Positions 47,265 through 57,984 of a stretch of 64,000 nt of DNA are shown piece by piece (the stretch's first letter is position 1; each line of letters starts with the position of its first letter). The position numbers and the translations under genes were made by a program. Source of the DNA: Massospora cicadina (Eukaryota > Entomophthoromycota > Entomophthoromycetes > Entomophthorales > Entomophthoraceae); the NCBI GenBank assembly GCA_022478985.1, contig JAKSZP010005602.1, positions 34,218-98,217 on the forward strand, given 5' to 3'. Below the pieces are notes generated by a model that saw only the letters and a list, made by a program, of their open reading frames with translations, had not been told where the DNA came from and searched no databases.

Positions 47265-49014
47265 CTGGAGATTTGGTACTTTCAGTTTGTTGAAATTTCT
47301 CCAAAGCTAGGATTTAGATAAACCAGGAAAAGGATAAAATAAATAGATCTTTAATTACAAGCTATTTATTAAATAATGGTCATTAGGCCAGGCACCAGTA
47401 TTTATACCTCTAGGGCATCTCCTGACCACATCCAGCACAAAATTCAACAGCTTTTTTACCACTCAGTTCAGCCTATGACTGAAACCTTTTCTTAGGTTCA
47501 TTGGTGGCAAAATACTCCCAAAATTAGGAGGATTTCAGGTACAAAAGTTGTGATAAAAGCATGCAAAGTTGTCCTAAGATCTTAAGGATTTCAGTTTTGT
47601 CATACTGCTGATGTGACACACCTTCTGTGAAATTTTGGCCTCAATTTAAGAAAATTATGCACCCCTAATTGGGACATCAGCAGGCCTCTTCCTCAATAGC
47701 CTTAAGTAACCCCCTTTGGGCAGTCCACATAAGTGCTATTGTGCCAATTACACATATTGACATACAAATTTCACCCTCAGGTGGAAAATTGATAACATTG
47801 TTCATTCGTTTAATTGTCCATGGGACTTTTAAACGTAACTTCAAGTCATCCCCAAATTATTTTGTATACAATTGAATGGTTTGTGTTTCAATAATTGGGA
47901 CCAATTGCCAAGATTTGATGCATTGTAATTGGCCATAATATGCGAGCATATTCAGGTTGAGCGCCTGATAAATTACTCAATCAAATTTTCGTTGAGATAA
48001 TTAGCCCAAGTTGTATAATTGCAATAGGCGTTAGCTCAAGCGTTGAAAGGATAATTGGCCCAATCTGATGGTTGTCAAAGGATTATTTTTGAGTCAATCA
48101 CCATAATCTGACAACAGGCTTAAATCTTATTGGAGCATTGGCAGTCAAAACATGCACTCCAGGTTGTTCAGATTGAGCAGAAATGTAAGAGTTGAAATCA
48201 GAAACTTGAGAAGAAAATGGAGGATAAGGCCCAATTATCTCAGTATGAATTTCACTAATCCATCGATTCAAATCAGCATGCCCCACTTTCTCATCCAACC
48301 AATAAAATAGCTCATAAATTTACTCCTGCTGTGCATTGTACTTAAGCTTCAGTGTTATAATTTTCTCTTGGAGCATCTCTCATTTTGATTCTTAAGCTTG
48401 TAGAAGAATGCCTTTATCATCTGCCCAGTTTACCCAGATTACTCATTTCATCAGATAAAGACTGAAGTGACAGGAGGAGATTGATCAGTACCCATCAGGT
48501 GTTATGTTACCTTCCTTGGCCACTTTGTAAAAGTGCTCATGTAAGTGGTCCATCATGCTCAATAGCAAGTCAATATATTGAAAGGATCCTGAATTCCCAT
48601 CAGTACTGGGGGTCCCCAAGGTCCATCCACATCTGGCAGTCCAAAGGGCCCTTCAACCCCTGTGTGTCCATGGGGCCCATCAGCGCTGGGAGTTTCACGT
48701 GGTCCTTCAACCCCAGGAGGACCCATAGCTCCAGAGGTTTTCTCTACTTCGTTGACTTAGAATTGCATTCCAGAGTACAATTGTTCCAATTGGAAGAGAC
48801 AGTTTTTGATTCCCACTTTCATCAATTGACTACACTCAGAGATTTTGGAAATACCCTCTCTCCATTCTCTATGAGTTTTCTGGACTCGCTTTGGAACTGT
48901 AAATCAAAAAACTGGACATCCCATGGTCAAGTTGAATAAGCAGTTGATGTGCTTTATTGAGAAGGGTCCAATTTTAATGATAGCATCATGATTATCTCAG
49001 CTAAACTCAGAGGC
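47265..49014 (-). pseudogene. gypsy-2 gag leader with coiled coil and collagen-like tract
   Basis: From 49,014 down the frame reads FFKSASEFS, then a long, partly broken segment. A Gly-X-Y tract follows at ~48,740-48,582 (GAMGPPGVEGPRE..., GPHGHTGVEGPFG..., GPWGPP). A probable coiled-coil region then leads to LDEKVGHADLNRWISEIHTE (~48,230-48,300) and an open run to 48,098. Farther left only short open pieces remain before VPNLQFVVNP at ~47,265, which joins the capsid. Nothing else in the window has such a tract. Its function is unknown. Confidence 0.5.
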
Positions 49015-49030
49015 AGACTTGAAAAACTTG

Positions 49031-50985
49031 TAATTTTAAATCTTAAATTTATTATGAGGCACGCCGACCAGGGAATGGACATTACTGAAGCTCAAAAGCA
49101 AAAAAAAACTGAATGAATAATCATTCAAACCAAAAGAAAACGACTGCTCAAAAGAATAGGTGAAACATAATAGTCAAGACACCAACCTACCAGGTGGACA
49201 GCGCTGATGCGCTCAACCTACCAGGGCGGAAGGGGAGGGGGATCAGGGGGCTCATCCTCATTCCCATGCTCCTCTTTGGCGAGAGCGTGGGACAATGAGG
49301 AGAGCAAATGGGTGGGGTGATCAGCAACCTGTGGAGCGAGGGCGCTAACAATAAGCTGTTTAAAAATTACCATAGGACACAAAGTCACCGATGTATTTGG
49401 AAAGGATGGCCTCCGCCTTGATGCAGAGGGCAGGGAGCTGGGACAGTGAAGCCACGGTGGTGCAGGTGACTCTTGAGTTGGCCTGCGAGGCGGAAACCAC
49501 TCGCTGGATGGCTTCCTTAGCATGCCTGTGGGAAAACAAAATGGTTTGTTTTTGTAGTATGGATGTGGTTGGCCTAATGATGGGAGGTGGGAGTTCTATG
49601 GCAAGTGCCACTACTAAACTTGGTCATTTCCATAATGTTTACTTCAGGGTGGGCAGCACTATGACAGCAAGCTGGTGGTCTGAGCAGAACTCCAAGGCAT
49701 CTGATTGGGGGGCATAAAACCATTGAGCGACCAGTTTGGGATTTCATACCTGGATAAATTCGTCATATGTGTGCTGCGAGGCTTCAATTAAATTACCCAT
49801 CTCATTAGTTTCAGCCAATGAAGACCATGGGTTCAAGTCAAATTCGAAATTGGGGTCCACAAATTGAAGTGGTGTGGCTGGTGATTGCAGGATAACGTGG
49901 GAAACCACATTAGTCTAAGCCATTTCCTGATTGGATGAGGTGCAAGTGTTACTGGGCGAGGCGCAAGTGGCACTGTCTTGAGGAAGGGGCTGGTTGGCTG
50001 AAGCGGGCGCCAAAGCGGCAGCAGGCTTTGGGGGAGGGGGTGGAATTGTACCTCATTCCAGAAAAGCAGTGGGGTGCAGGGCTAAGTGGGGGCTATGCGA
50101 CAACAGTGCTGGGTCAGACAAAGCTGTGAGGGAGGGGCATTTGCACTTTGAGTGATCTAGCTCAAAGCAGGAAGGACAGATTGTCCTACCGCCCTCATCA
50201 CGGGCCCAGAATGGGTGGTTGGGGCAGAGGGTATGATGGCGTGGGGTGGAAGTGACAACGCAATTTTTAAATTTATTGGGCTGATTATGGCAAATGCCCA
50301 AGGCCCAGCTAGGCTAGCGGCCCCATTGGGGGCCACAAACTGAAGGATGGGGTTGGAGCCAATGCGTCCAACCCTTCCATCAACTCCTGATGGAGTACTG
50401 TGTGGGGGAGATGTGTGGGCAACCCTGCGAACTGGACTACCATGGTGGTGTCAGTGGGGAGAGGGTGCGTGTTGTTGGTATGGGGGTGCCCTTATATACC
50501 AGGGGCTCAGTAGCCGTGGTGGTGGCGTTGGCTTCTCAGGTGAAGCCAATGTCAAATTACCCCTTAAAGGGGTGAAGATAATAAAACCGGCAGGCAGCAT
50601 CACTGCCTGGTCCAGGTTAATGATTGCTTGTTCCTCATACGGGAACAATCTCCCATACTTGACCCAAAGGCCAAAATGGAGCTGAGAATGGGGAGAATGA
50701 GTGGGTTGAAAGGCACCTCCTGGGTGCGCGCTAGGTGGATGGTGAGATCCTTGGGCATATTAAACCAATTCAAGGACTTAGTGGGACTGGACGATCCAGT
50801 CTGAGCGCGTTTTTCCACCAGATGGAAAACACTGGGCAGGGTTTCGCTGCTTCCCCACACTGGAGCAGCTGGCAGCAAATCCAACATCATTGGGGATTGA
50901 ATGGGTTCAGCTGGCATTTGATCAATAGTTGTACTTACTTTTTAGAAAAAAATCGCTCAGAAGTGACTTTGAGCGGAAAGAAAAA
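49031..50985 (-). mobile_element. E4: full-length ORF1-only half-LINE with 16 bp target duplication
   Basis: 1,955 bases flanked by the exact duplication AGACTTGAAAAACTTG (49,015-49,030 and 50,986-51,001). The left (3') end reads AATTTATTATGAGGCACGCCGACCAGGGAATGGACATT on the plus strand, in two blocks nearly identical to the LINE B tail (AATTTATTGCGGGGAAGGCCGACC, ATGGGATGGACA). It is inserted in the gag leader of gypsy-2. It contains only the ORF1-like gene. Confidence 0.87.
49200..50935 (-). pseudogene. E4 ORF1-like zinc-knuckle protein
   Basis: Minus-strand pieces: LLPAAPVWGSSETLPSVFHL and EKRAQTGSSSP (50,600-50,917), FIIFTPLRGNLTLASPEKP (~50,540-50,600), VVQFAGLPTHL and HQELMEGLDAL (~50,350-50,440). 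The knuckle CPSCFELDHSKCKC is a complete CX2CX4HX4C (~50,141-50,182). The C-terminal parts are 49,360-49,611 (KAEAILSKYIGDFVSYGNF) and 49,218-49,400, ending EPPDPPPLPPW. It is the best-preserved knuckle in the E family and shows the protein once bound nucleic acid like LINE ORF1. Frameshifts remain. Confidence 0.7.
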
Positions 50986-51001
50986 AGACTTGAAAAACTT
51001 G

Positions 51002-51480
51002 GTAACATAATTATATAAGGACTGAAGTCCTTCTAGTAAATTAAGCATCCCTTGATGATGCATCCCCACTACTGTTAATAAATGGTATAAGGTAGGTGTA
51101 AAAGCTGGTGCGAGTATTGCTTGGTACCAATTCCTGGCATTTGAGAGGTTTGCAACACTTCCTGCAAGATAGGGTTTATTGCATTAGATTGAGATTTATT
51201 GAAATGGATCCCAGGAATTAGGGCCCTCTCAAGCATATGATTTATAATATTTTGTAAATCTTTGGGCTGTATTTGTAAAGTTTGTGGTAAAGCTTTAGTT
51301 AGAACCATAAAGCTCCAAATTGGCACGGAATTCCAAGGTGTAGAGTACTCTTGGGATTTTGGTTCTAGTTGAACGACCCATCATATCATACTGCCTTGCT
51401 CATGGCCTTGAGCTCCTTCAGGCGGAAAATGAGAATCCATGGTAGTGATTGACAGTTTCACTGGTGCATATTTTAGAGTG
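51002..51480 (-). pseudogene. gypsy-2 gag N-terminus
   Basis: An 83-codon open run (51,075-51,326) starts MPIWSFMVLTKALPQTLQIQ and continues LQNIINHMLERALIPGI. It joins through GMLNLLEGLQSLYNYVTKFF at ~51,010-51,060 to the part left of E4. It lies just after the 5' LTR and primer-binding site, so it is the start of gag or its leader. No domain is recognised. Confidence 0.5.
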
Positions 51481-51481
51481 T

Positions 51482-51498
51482 CCCTGTAGTGAGCACCA
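51482..51498 (-). promoter_or_regulatory. Primer-binding site of gypsy-2
   Basis: CCCTGTAGTGAGCACCA on the plus strand, identical to the gypsy-1 site, three bases (CTC) from the 5' LTR. In the sense direction it starts TGGTGCTCACT, as expected for annealing of a tRNA CCA end. Confidence 0.75.
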
Positions 51499-51501
51499 CT
51501 C

Positions 51502-51830
51502 TGGAAGTTTTGAATTACACTTCCAATTGGGCGGGTTTTCTCTTGAAGTTACTTAGGTGGATTCTCAAAAAGTGATAAAGCAAAAACAGTTTATAATTAA
51601 ACCTAAATTTTTTTCTGGAAGGATTTAATTTATAGATCTTGAAATGGCTTGGGATCTATCCGAACTAATTAATTGCTGAGTAATCAAATTTTCTTTCCTT
51701 GATTGGGATGAGATTGATCGTTCTTATAAACCTGATAAATTTAAATAAATTATGTCCCCCTTCTGATAGTGCTGTGTGATTTGTTGGAGTATAATATTCT
51801 GAAAAGAGAACATTAGGTGAAATCCTGACA
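51502..51830 (-). repeat. 5' LTR of gypsy-2
   Basis: 329 bases matching 29,702-30,036. It starts TGGAAGTTTTGAATTACACT and ends CCTGACA on the plus strand. The first ~25 bases form an imperfect inverted repeat (TGGAAGT...ACTTCCA). Confidence 0.85.
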
Positions 51831-53291
51831 AAATAAGAACAACTAAATCTAATAAATTTATCTATATTGCATATGCCAGGGTTATTATCTATATCTGCAG
51901 TTAACTTGTCATGGTCTGGGGATCTCTTGAGGAACTGAAAGGGCATTGCTGAAGCTCAAGTGTAGAATAATGTGGCCAAATTGGGATCTGTTGGGTCAGT
52001 TAGTTGGCATACATGGTCAAGGTTTTTAATAATTGGATTTTGGTGGCACTCTTATTCAATCCGTTCCATCATTTTGAGTTGGTAAGGAGACACCATTGTG
52101 GCCTCTGGGTTTATCAGGCTAATGAGCATACCTGGGGGTCTATTGACTACATCTCCTATGAGGTTCATAAGCTTATGCCCTTGGTGGTCAGGCTGCACCT
52201 CCAGGATCTTGGGGTGCAATGCAAGTGATCACAACAAGCACTCAATTGTAGAGACAACTGACTATCCCATGTGGGTTCGCTGTGTGATTTCAGGATTGTG
52301 GGAGGGGACACCAACTCAAAAAATCCACAAAATTGGGCCTGCATGTGAGTGTATGGGGTTAGAGAAAGCACCTCTAATGTAAACGTGTGGTTACCTGGTG
52401 ATGCCTTTCTGACAAGTTGAGCTCTGATGCACGTCAGTGGGTTGGTCCAATCACTCATCTTCACAGTTATATGTCTTCTTCTCCTCATCCAATAGCATAA
52501 GCATACCCTCATTAAAAGGTGGATGGGGGTTTTCTGTTAAAACAGTTGTATTGCCTCAGTGGGTCAGTTTCCTACTCCATCTGAATCAGGGTCAGGCCTC
52601 AATCTGTTGAGCCAATATGTATGCTCCCTCTAAAGTCTGGAATCCATCATACAATGCTGTATATGAGCCCACCACCTGGTTGAGGGAAGCCCAGACTTTG
52701 GCAATGGTGATAGCTTCTTGAGTCAAAGGGAATCAACTAGTTGTAAGAATGAATTGATATGATCATCTAAGTTCAGGGGTGAGGGCCCGTTTGTGAAATA
52801 AGGAAAATATATGGTGTGTCCCTAATGCTGAGGTGGCTACTATTGACAAGACAATTATGAAGAGGGAGTGTGGGGCCTCCTCATAGTGGGAGTTTTATTT
52901 ATTATGGTGTGAGCTTACGTTTTTGTTTCTCCTTATAGGGCGTCACATAGGGCCAGCAAATGTTGTTCCTCATAAGCCTTTGTGTTGCCCGTTAAGGTAG
53001 CTTGCAGTCTTAATTTGGCTTAAACTCTCAACACCTGCTGGGGTACCTCGTTTGAGGGGCAGGAGAAGGGCCCTATCACCATCACGTTGCAGCCTTGAGT
53101 GCTCAAGAAGTATCAGTTGTGCTGCCTGGGCAAGGATCACTTGTTTAATGGTTCTAATTACCGCAATCCAGGACTAACATGTCAGGAGGGCGTGCTTAAG
53201 GTCATATAGGCTTCTTTAAGTTGTCAAATGACCCAGTTTATACAGGGCTCAGTCCATCGACATAACTGCAGTTTTAAGTGGTTAGTAATTA
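51831..53291 (-). pseudogene. gypsy-3 gag end and protease/linker region (relic)
   Basis: Right of gypsy-2. On the minus strand near 52,600-52,700 one frame reads YDGFQTLEGAYILAQQIEA, typical of the end of Ty3/gypsy gag (LEEA..LA.RIEA). A 115-codon open run follows (52,165-52,512) without a clear protease motif, then DPTDPNLATLFY at ~51,970. The position and strand fit the missing front half of gypsy-3, whose RT lies left of gypsy-2. This join is inferred. Confidence 0.4.
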
Positions 53292-54633
53292 TATCAGACA
53301 TTTGGCTTACCAATGAAAGATTTAGCTTCCTTTAGGATATCCAATAGCCACATTAGCATCCCTGTTCCATATGGCATCACTGATCTAAGAATTTGGGAGT
53401 AGGATTCACTCAGGGAGAGGTGCAGAAAGTAGTATTCTATGAGCATCAATCCCATCTCAACCACTAGGTTGAAAATTGACAGATGTTCTTTCACAATAAT
53501 CTTGCGATGAGGAAAGGCAATTTGTCTAGATATGGGTTCTTGTGTCTTCCATTCTAAGTTAGGATCAAAGTTGGTATTAGTCTTAACGCTCACATGATAG
53601 TGGGGCGTGGGCGCCTTATCTACAGTTTCAAGTCTGCTGGTGTTCACATTGATGTTCAATTCTGGTGTTATGGTTTCTTTTAGTTTGGTCTTGAGAATAT
53701 TGGATCAGGTTTGAAATTTTCCTTTGGCTTAGGATAATGGCCATTGTTGCATACCCTTGGGTGGGAGGTTGTAAAGGCAGCTCTCCAAGGTGGTTTCCTT
53801 GGCTCTCTCCATTAAGAAATGCTGATATGGAGAATACTAAAGAAATAGCCACCTCTATTACTGAAAAGAACGAGTGGGGTCCTCTATTGGTCACGGCAGT
53901 TTCATTAGAGGGGACAGAATCTTTAAGCTTAACAAAAATGTTCTGCTATTTTCTTACAGATTTTCATCTTATTAAGGAAAAGACAAACCAGAACTCTAAT
54001 GTAGGTAAAGCGCTGGGTTTTATCTTGGCATGGAGACTGATTTATATATCTTTATGAAACATGGTGGCAGCTAAATAAACTCAAGGACGCCAGTGAATTT
54101 GTCCAGTTTTTTATCAAATCTTCCACTGTTCTCATGGATTGCCAAAACTGGATACAGTGGATGGCTTGTGCGACGCTTCAACCTGGGGGTTTTAAATATC
54201 TTTTGCAAGCGTTAAATAAGTCGCTCTGATATTGTTTGGGTTACCTCATTTTCACAAGTTATCAATTGGTGAATCTGAGGGTAATTGATTCAATTTTTAG
54301 GAACTTTTCCCTCAATTTGGCATGTTGATTTCGTCCCTTTTTGAATATTTGGTTTCAATCTGTTAGTTGATCCTAAATCTCTCATCAAATGTCCCCAAAC
54401 TTTTATAAATATGTGTTGGTGGATTATGTAATGATAAGGGGGTTGAGGATTATGCTGGCTCATGGTTGAGGCGATTATTTTCTGGGTGGGGTAGCAGCCA
54501 CCCTCCGCTCATCAAGTATTTGGCCTAAGTCTGATATCTTCTCCAGAGGTAGTGCTTGGGGGAGAACCCTTTATTCTTTAAAAAAGGGTGCTGCATCATT
54601 TTCAGTCTGATGGCCTTTCCGTGTACTCTTGCA
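53292..54633 (-). repeat. Candidate 5' LTR of gypsy-3 (F repeat, copy 2)
   Basis: Pairs with 12,480-13,816 over its full length and in the same orientation. It ends CTTGCA like copy 1; beyond both ends the sequences diverge. Two long open stretches overlap on opposite strands (53,294-53,659 minus; 53,737-54,057 plus). Substitutions between the copies do not favour either frame, so coding is not claimed. No primer-binding site is recognised at its left edge, which weakens the LTR reading. Confidence 0.45.
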
Positions 54634-54649
54634 TTGCCAGATAGCCAGG

Positions 54650-55310
54650 TAAAATTGTGCCATCAAAAGTTCTTATAAAATTTGTTACTAATCTAACTGG
54701 TCAGGTTGGATCTAATTTGTATCAAAAGCAATTAGTGTGTTGATCTTCTGGAATAGAGTGTAATAATTTCTTTTAAGGTTTATGCAACCTCTATTCCCCA
54801 AGCTTATGTCATCAAGACAGCAGGCCTCAACTGTCATGGCTAATGAAATAATCGCGAGTATGGATTGTATCAACAAGGCTGAAAAAGAGTTAAAATAAGA
54901 GTACTAAGTTGGTTAGCCTGCCTGATCTGAAGAACACCATAGACCAACGCTGGGAGAGGGCAAAGTATGGCCAGGTTCGTTCTAGGGGTGCTCATGATGG
55001 GCTGAGAATTACATAAACGGAGATGAAATGAACCAGATATTTTTAATGTACTATAGTTCATTGTTATTAATTAGAGAATGGGCTTTGAGCCCCATAAAAT
55101 ACAAGGTTGTCTATTCCAGCAAAATTTGACTCCAACTAATCACTCATGTGCAATCCTACTTTCACTATAGCACTGCAATTAATAAAATTTAAATAATTGT
55201 TGCATTAGGCGCAGTACCTCAACAAATGGAGAATGGTAACCCCTCCCTGTTTCCGTTATAGTAGTTTTTAATACCAACCTTCTTTGTTAGTCAATATGTT
55301 AAAATAAAGC
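54650..55310 (-). pseudogene. Integrase C-terminal fragment of another gypsy-3-type copy
   Basis: Matches the relics at 1.7-2.1 kb and 14.8-15.1 kb (e.g. CTTGAACATACT-like and CAACGCTGGGAGAGGGC-type blocks near 54,925-54,965). It lies directly right of the F repeat, as in the 14 kb copy, but the chromodomain interval is missing here. It suggests a second, truncated element abutting gypsy-3, possibly in tandem. Confidence 0.35.
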
Positions 55311-57817
55311 CCCATTTGATAATTATTAAATGAATCCTTAATTAGACCTTTTTGCTAACCAACTTGAGGAGATCTTTAATAATATAGGTCACTTTATCTT
55401 ACATAAATCATTTATGAATCCTATTCAGCCACTGGTGGAGCCTGGACCCCTCCAGATTAAAGCTACAAAGAGTCAAGACTTTAGGTTGCATTTGGTGATG
55501 GGCTCCAACTTGGTGTCTAACCAAGTCTTTGCCTTTTTATTCTATATTATTGTTTATATAATTTTGTATACTCTCTCTTTAAATCATCTTGGTATTGACA
55601 CCCTTTGAAAAGCTTTTTTTCCTTTGTTGTTAGTGTGTTGTTCCCTGGTGGTTTGGTTTTTCATTAATTTTACCATTCCTGGAATAAGAAAGTTATAAAC
55701 AATCTCTTGACACCAACAGGTCCTGTTGTCAGTGTTAGATTTTGATGGTTGATTCAAAAATAAACCCTTTAAAAACCATCAATGCTAATAAATTACTCAT
55801 ATTGATGGATTCTTTAATCCTTCCCAATTTATCTGCATACTCTGATAAATCAAATTCACTTCAAAACCCCCTTGATTGCATCTAATTGACCGATTATTAT
55901 AGCTTTTAGCAGCTATGATATAGTATCATTATGTCCTATATGGGATCCACTTGGGTGAACCAAGTGAATCTATAACACAAACTTAATTGCATTTTCAAAA
56001 CTAATGCAAAAACGATTAATGAGTATAATTTTTAATGTATTTTGATCACCGTAATTGGAACAATAGTACTTGCACATGGATGGCCCAGATAGGGAGTACC
56101 TAGTACTAATGAGAGGCCTGATGACGTCCTGATTATGGGTGCATTATTATTTGAACACTATATGTTTTCCCCATTTATTGTGATTCATCAAATGTATGAT
56201 GAAATGTAATTGGGCTGATTGAGAGGAAAATTTACACCATTGAGGTGCGAATGTTAAGCCTAATAATCTTCCCAATTATGAGAGTAGTAGTGCCTCCAAC
56301 TGGGCTGAAACAATTTTAATTTAGTTAATTTAAGGGCTGAATTAACTTGAGGATATTTTAATAACCACTGGCATAATCCATAGCGGATTGGTATGGTTTT
56401 AAAGAACTCAACTAATAGAAGAGTATGGCCAGAATATTCCCTAGAGATATGAAATACTGGCGCCTGACTCTAAAATAAAATCTACTTTCCATCTAATATA
56501 TTTTTGTCTTATATTGTCTTTTATTAATTCGATTTTCATGCTAAGAAGTGTAGACAAGCATTCAGGGGAGCTTGTCATAATTACCTGTGTCTTGAAGTTC
56601 CCAATCAGAAGAGGAAGGTATACCAAAAAGAAGACCAGATGAGTCATTTATTGTTGTTTAGCTTTGTGAGATTTGAATGGTTAGAAAATACCATAAGCCA
56701 CATAGCATAATTGAGATTTTATTGGCCAAAGCTCTTCCTGACTATCAAAACAGGAATGCATTAATTGGCAAGCTAATCTTCAAATTCTCACAGTCAGTCT
56801 ATTCCTTTACTTTTCTTTTCAATAAAAAAAGCCTGCAGAAAATCAATAAACTTTGACTTATTTTTGCTACCATAAACTATAATATTCATCAGGTTGTCAA
56901 GGTTTCCAGTCTGCATTATGTCCCAGGCCATAATGGCAATTTCAACTATGCTGTTGCCTTCCCTGCTTGAGTGGGGTATCAGTATGGGCCCAGTTGGGCT
57001 TGTCTCTCATTTTTGATGCCTTAACAGCATCACGATCTTTCCCAGCTCTCTGAGGCTCTTCCCTCCCAGTTTACAAGTTTTAAGGCACCTCTGAGAGCTC
57101 CACTTCCCCTGTTACCAGGGATTTCCCCACACCTTATGCAGTGCATAAATAAATTTCCTCTTTGGGATCTGCAGCAGCAACCCCTACTAACATCTGGTTA
57201 AATGTGGTGTACTGGTACCATTTGTATTCATCGTCAAGCCTCAATTATCCCCCTCACTAAAAGATATAAAGTTCTGTGTGCGGCTTTACACCTGTTATTC
57301 TGTCTTTTGTTTGGGTGTCCTCTCACCCAGACTGGCAGGCCAGTCCTAGTCTTATTAGCCGGTGCCATGACAGTGTAGCCATTTGTCACTAGCTTCCTTG
57401 TGGGTTATGGTTGGTTTTTGACAAGCATGAGATCTGAATGGTTAATCTGAAATATGGGGCATTTTGAAAACTCTTAAGCTTGGATTCTTTATGCTTCAAG
57501 TCAACCTGCATTCACTTGCTTGCCACTTACCTGGGATATGCCCCATTTCCTCTCCTTACTGACCATATTTATCATAATCATAAGCGTTGTTTTCAAAACA
57601 CTAACACCTACACTGACACTAACAAAAGGTATCTTTATGTTTGTAATTTGAGGTACATGAGAAGCCTCCTGCGCCTCTTGCATGCCCAAGCCTGAGGCAA
57701 AAAGGATAGTCAGTATTAGGGATACTGCTATCATTATACCTGTCATACAGTAATGAAGGCCCACCATTGGTCTGACAAGAGAACTTCAGTTGGTGTAATT
57801 GTTAATTTAACTAAGTT
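55310..57817. other. Decayed, mostly unassigned region with a protease-like relic
   Basis: A+T-rich. A minus-strand open run at 56,441-56,647 ends KVDFILESGASISYL, resembling a retroviral-type protease block (normally D-S-G-A) with Asp changed to Glu. On the plus strand ~56,895-57,010 reads VSSLHYVPGHNGNFNYAVAF, which could be an RNase H end (VPG.N..ADA), but this is weak. An ORF at 55,414-55,608 (plus) and one with a hydrophobic segment at 57,501-57,767 (minus) show no known motif. Probably old gypsy sequence. Confidence 0.3.
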
Positions 57818-57984
57818 TAAATTTAAAATTATTGTGGGGAAGGCTGACCATGGGATGGACACTTCCAAATATGACTCAGACGAGACAAAACTCAGTACCA
57901 GGTGAGGCACCCCAGAGAAGCAATGCTATCTCTTGTTGCCAGCGGGAACGCCACTTATGGGAAGGGGGAGGGAACGTGTGTAGG

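Larger units (their letters stand above)
29702..51830 (-). mobile_element. gypsy-2: Ty3/gypsy element spread over 22 kb by nested insertions
   Basis: LTR pair at 29,702-30,036 and 51,502-51,830. All minus-strand interior parts occur in correct order: gag leader (51.0-51.48 kb), gag leader with collagen-like tract (47.27-49.01 kb), gag (44.5-45.3 kb), protease (38.9-39.1 kb), pre-RT linker (38.1-38.6 kb), RT (31.7-32.6 kb), RNase H (31.4-31.65 kb) and integrase (30.1-31.3 kb). Between them lie E4, E3, LINE B, E5 and LINE D. Removing these leaves roughly 9 kb. The 5-mers flanking the LTRs are ATATA (29,697-29,701) and AAATA (51,831-51,835), one mismatch apart, a possible old target duplication. 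Confidence 0.8.

Noticed and set aside
48481..48939. 152-codon plus-strand ORF
   Set aside because: It is the antisense of the collagen-like minus-strand tract; its length follows from the repetitive GC-rich codons on the other strand.
53737..54057. 106-codon plus-strand ORF as a new gene
   Set aside because: It lies inside the F repeat pair, overlaps an equally long minus-strand ORF, and differences between copies fall on all codon positions.
57501..57767. 88-codon minus-strand ORF with a hydrophobic segment as a membrane protein
   Set aside because: Single copy in decayed sequence, no family resemblance, overlapped by an ORF on the other strand; not enough support.
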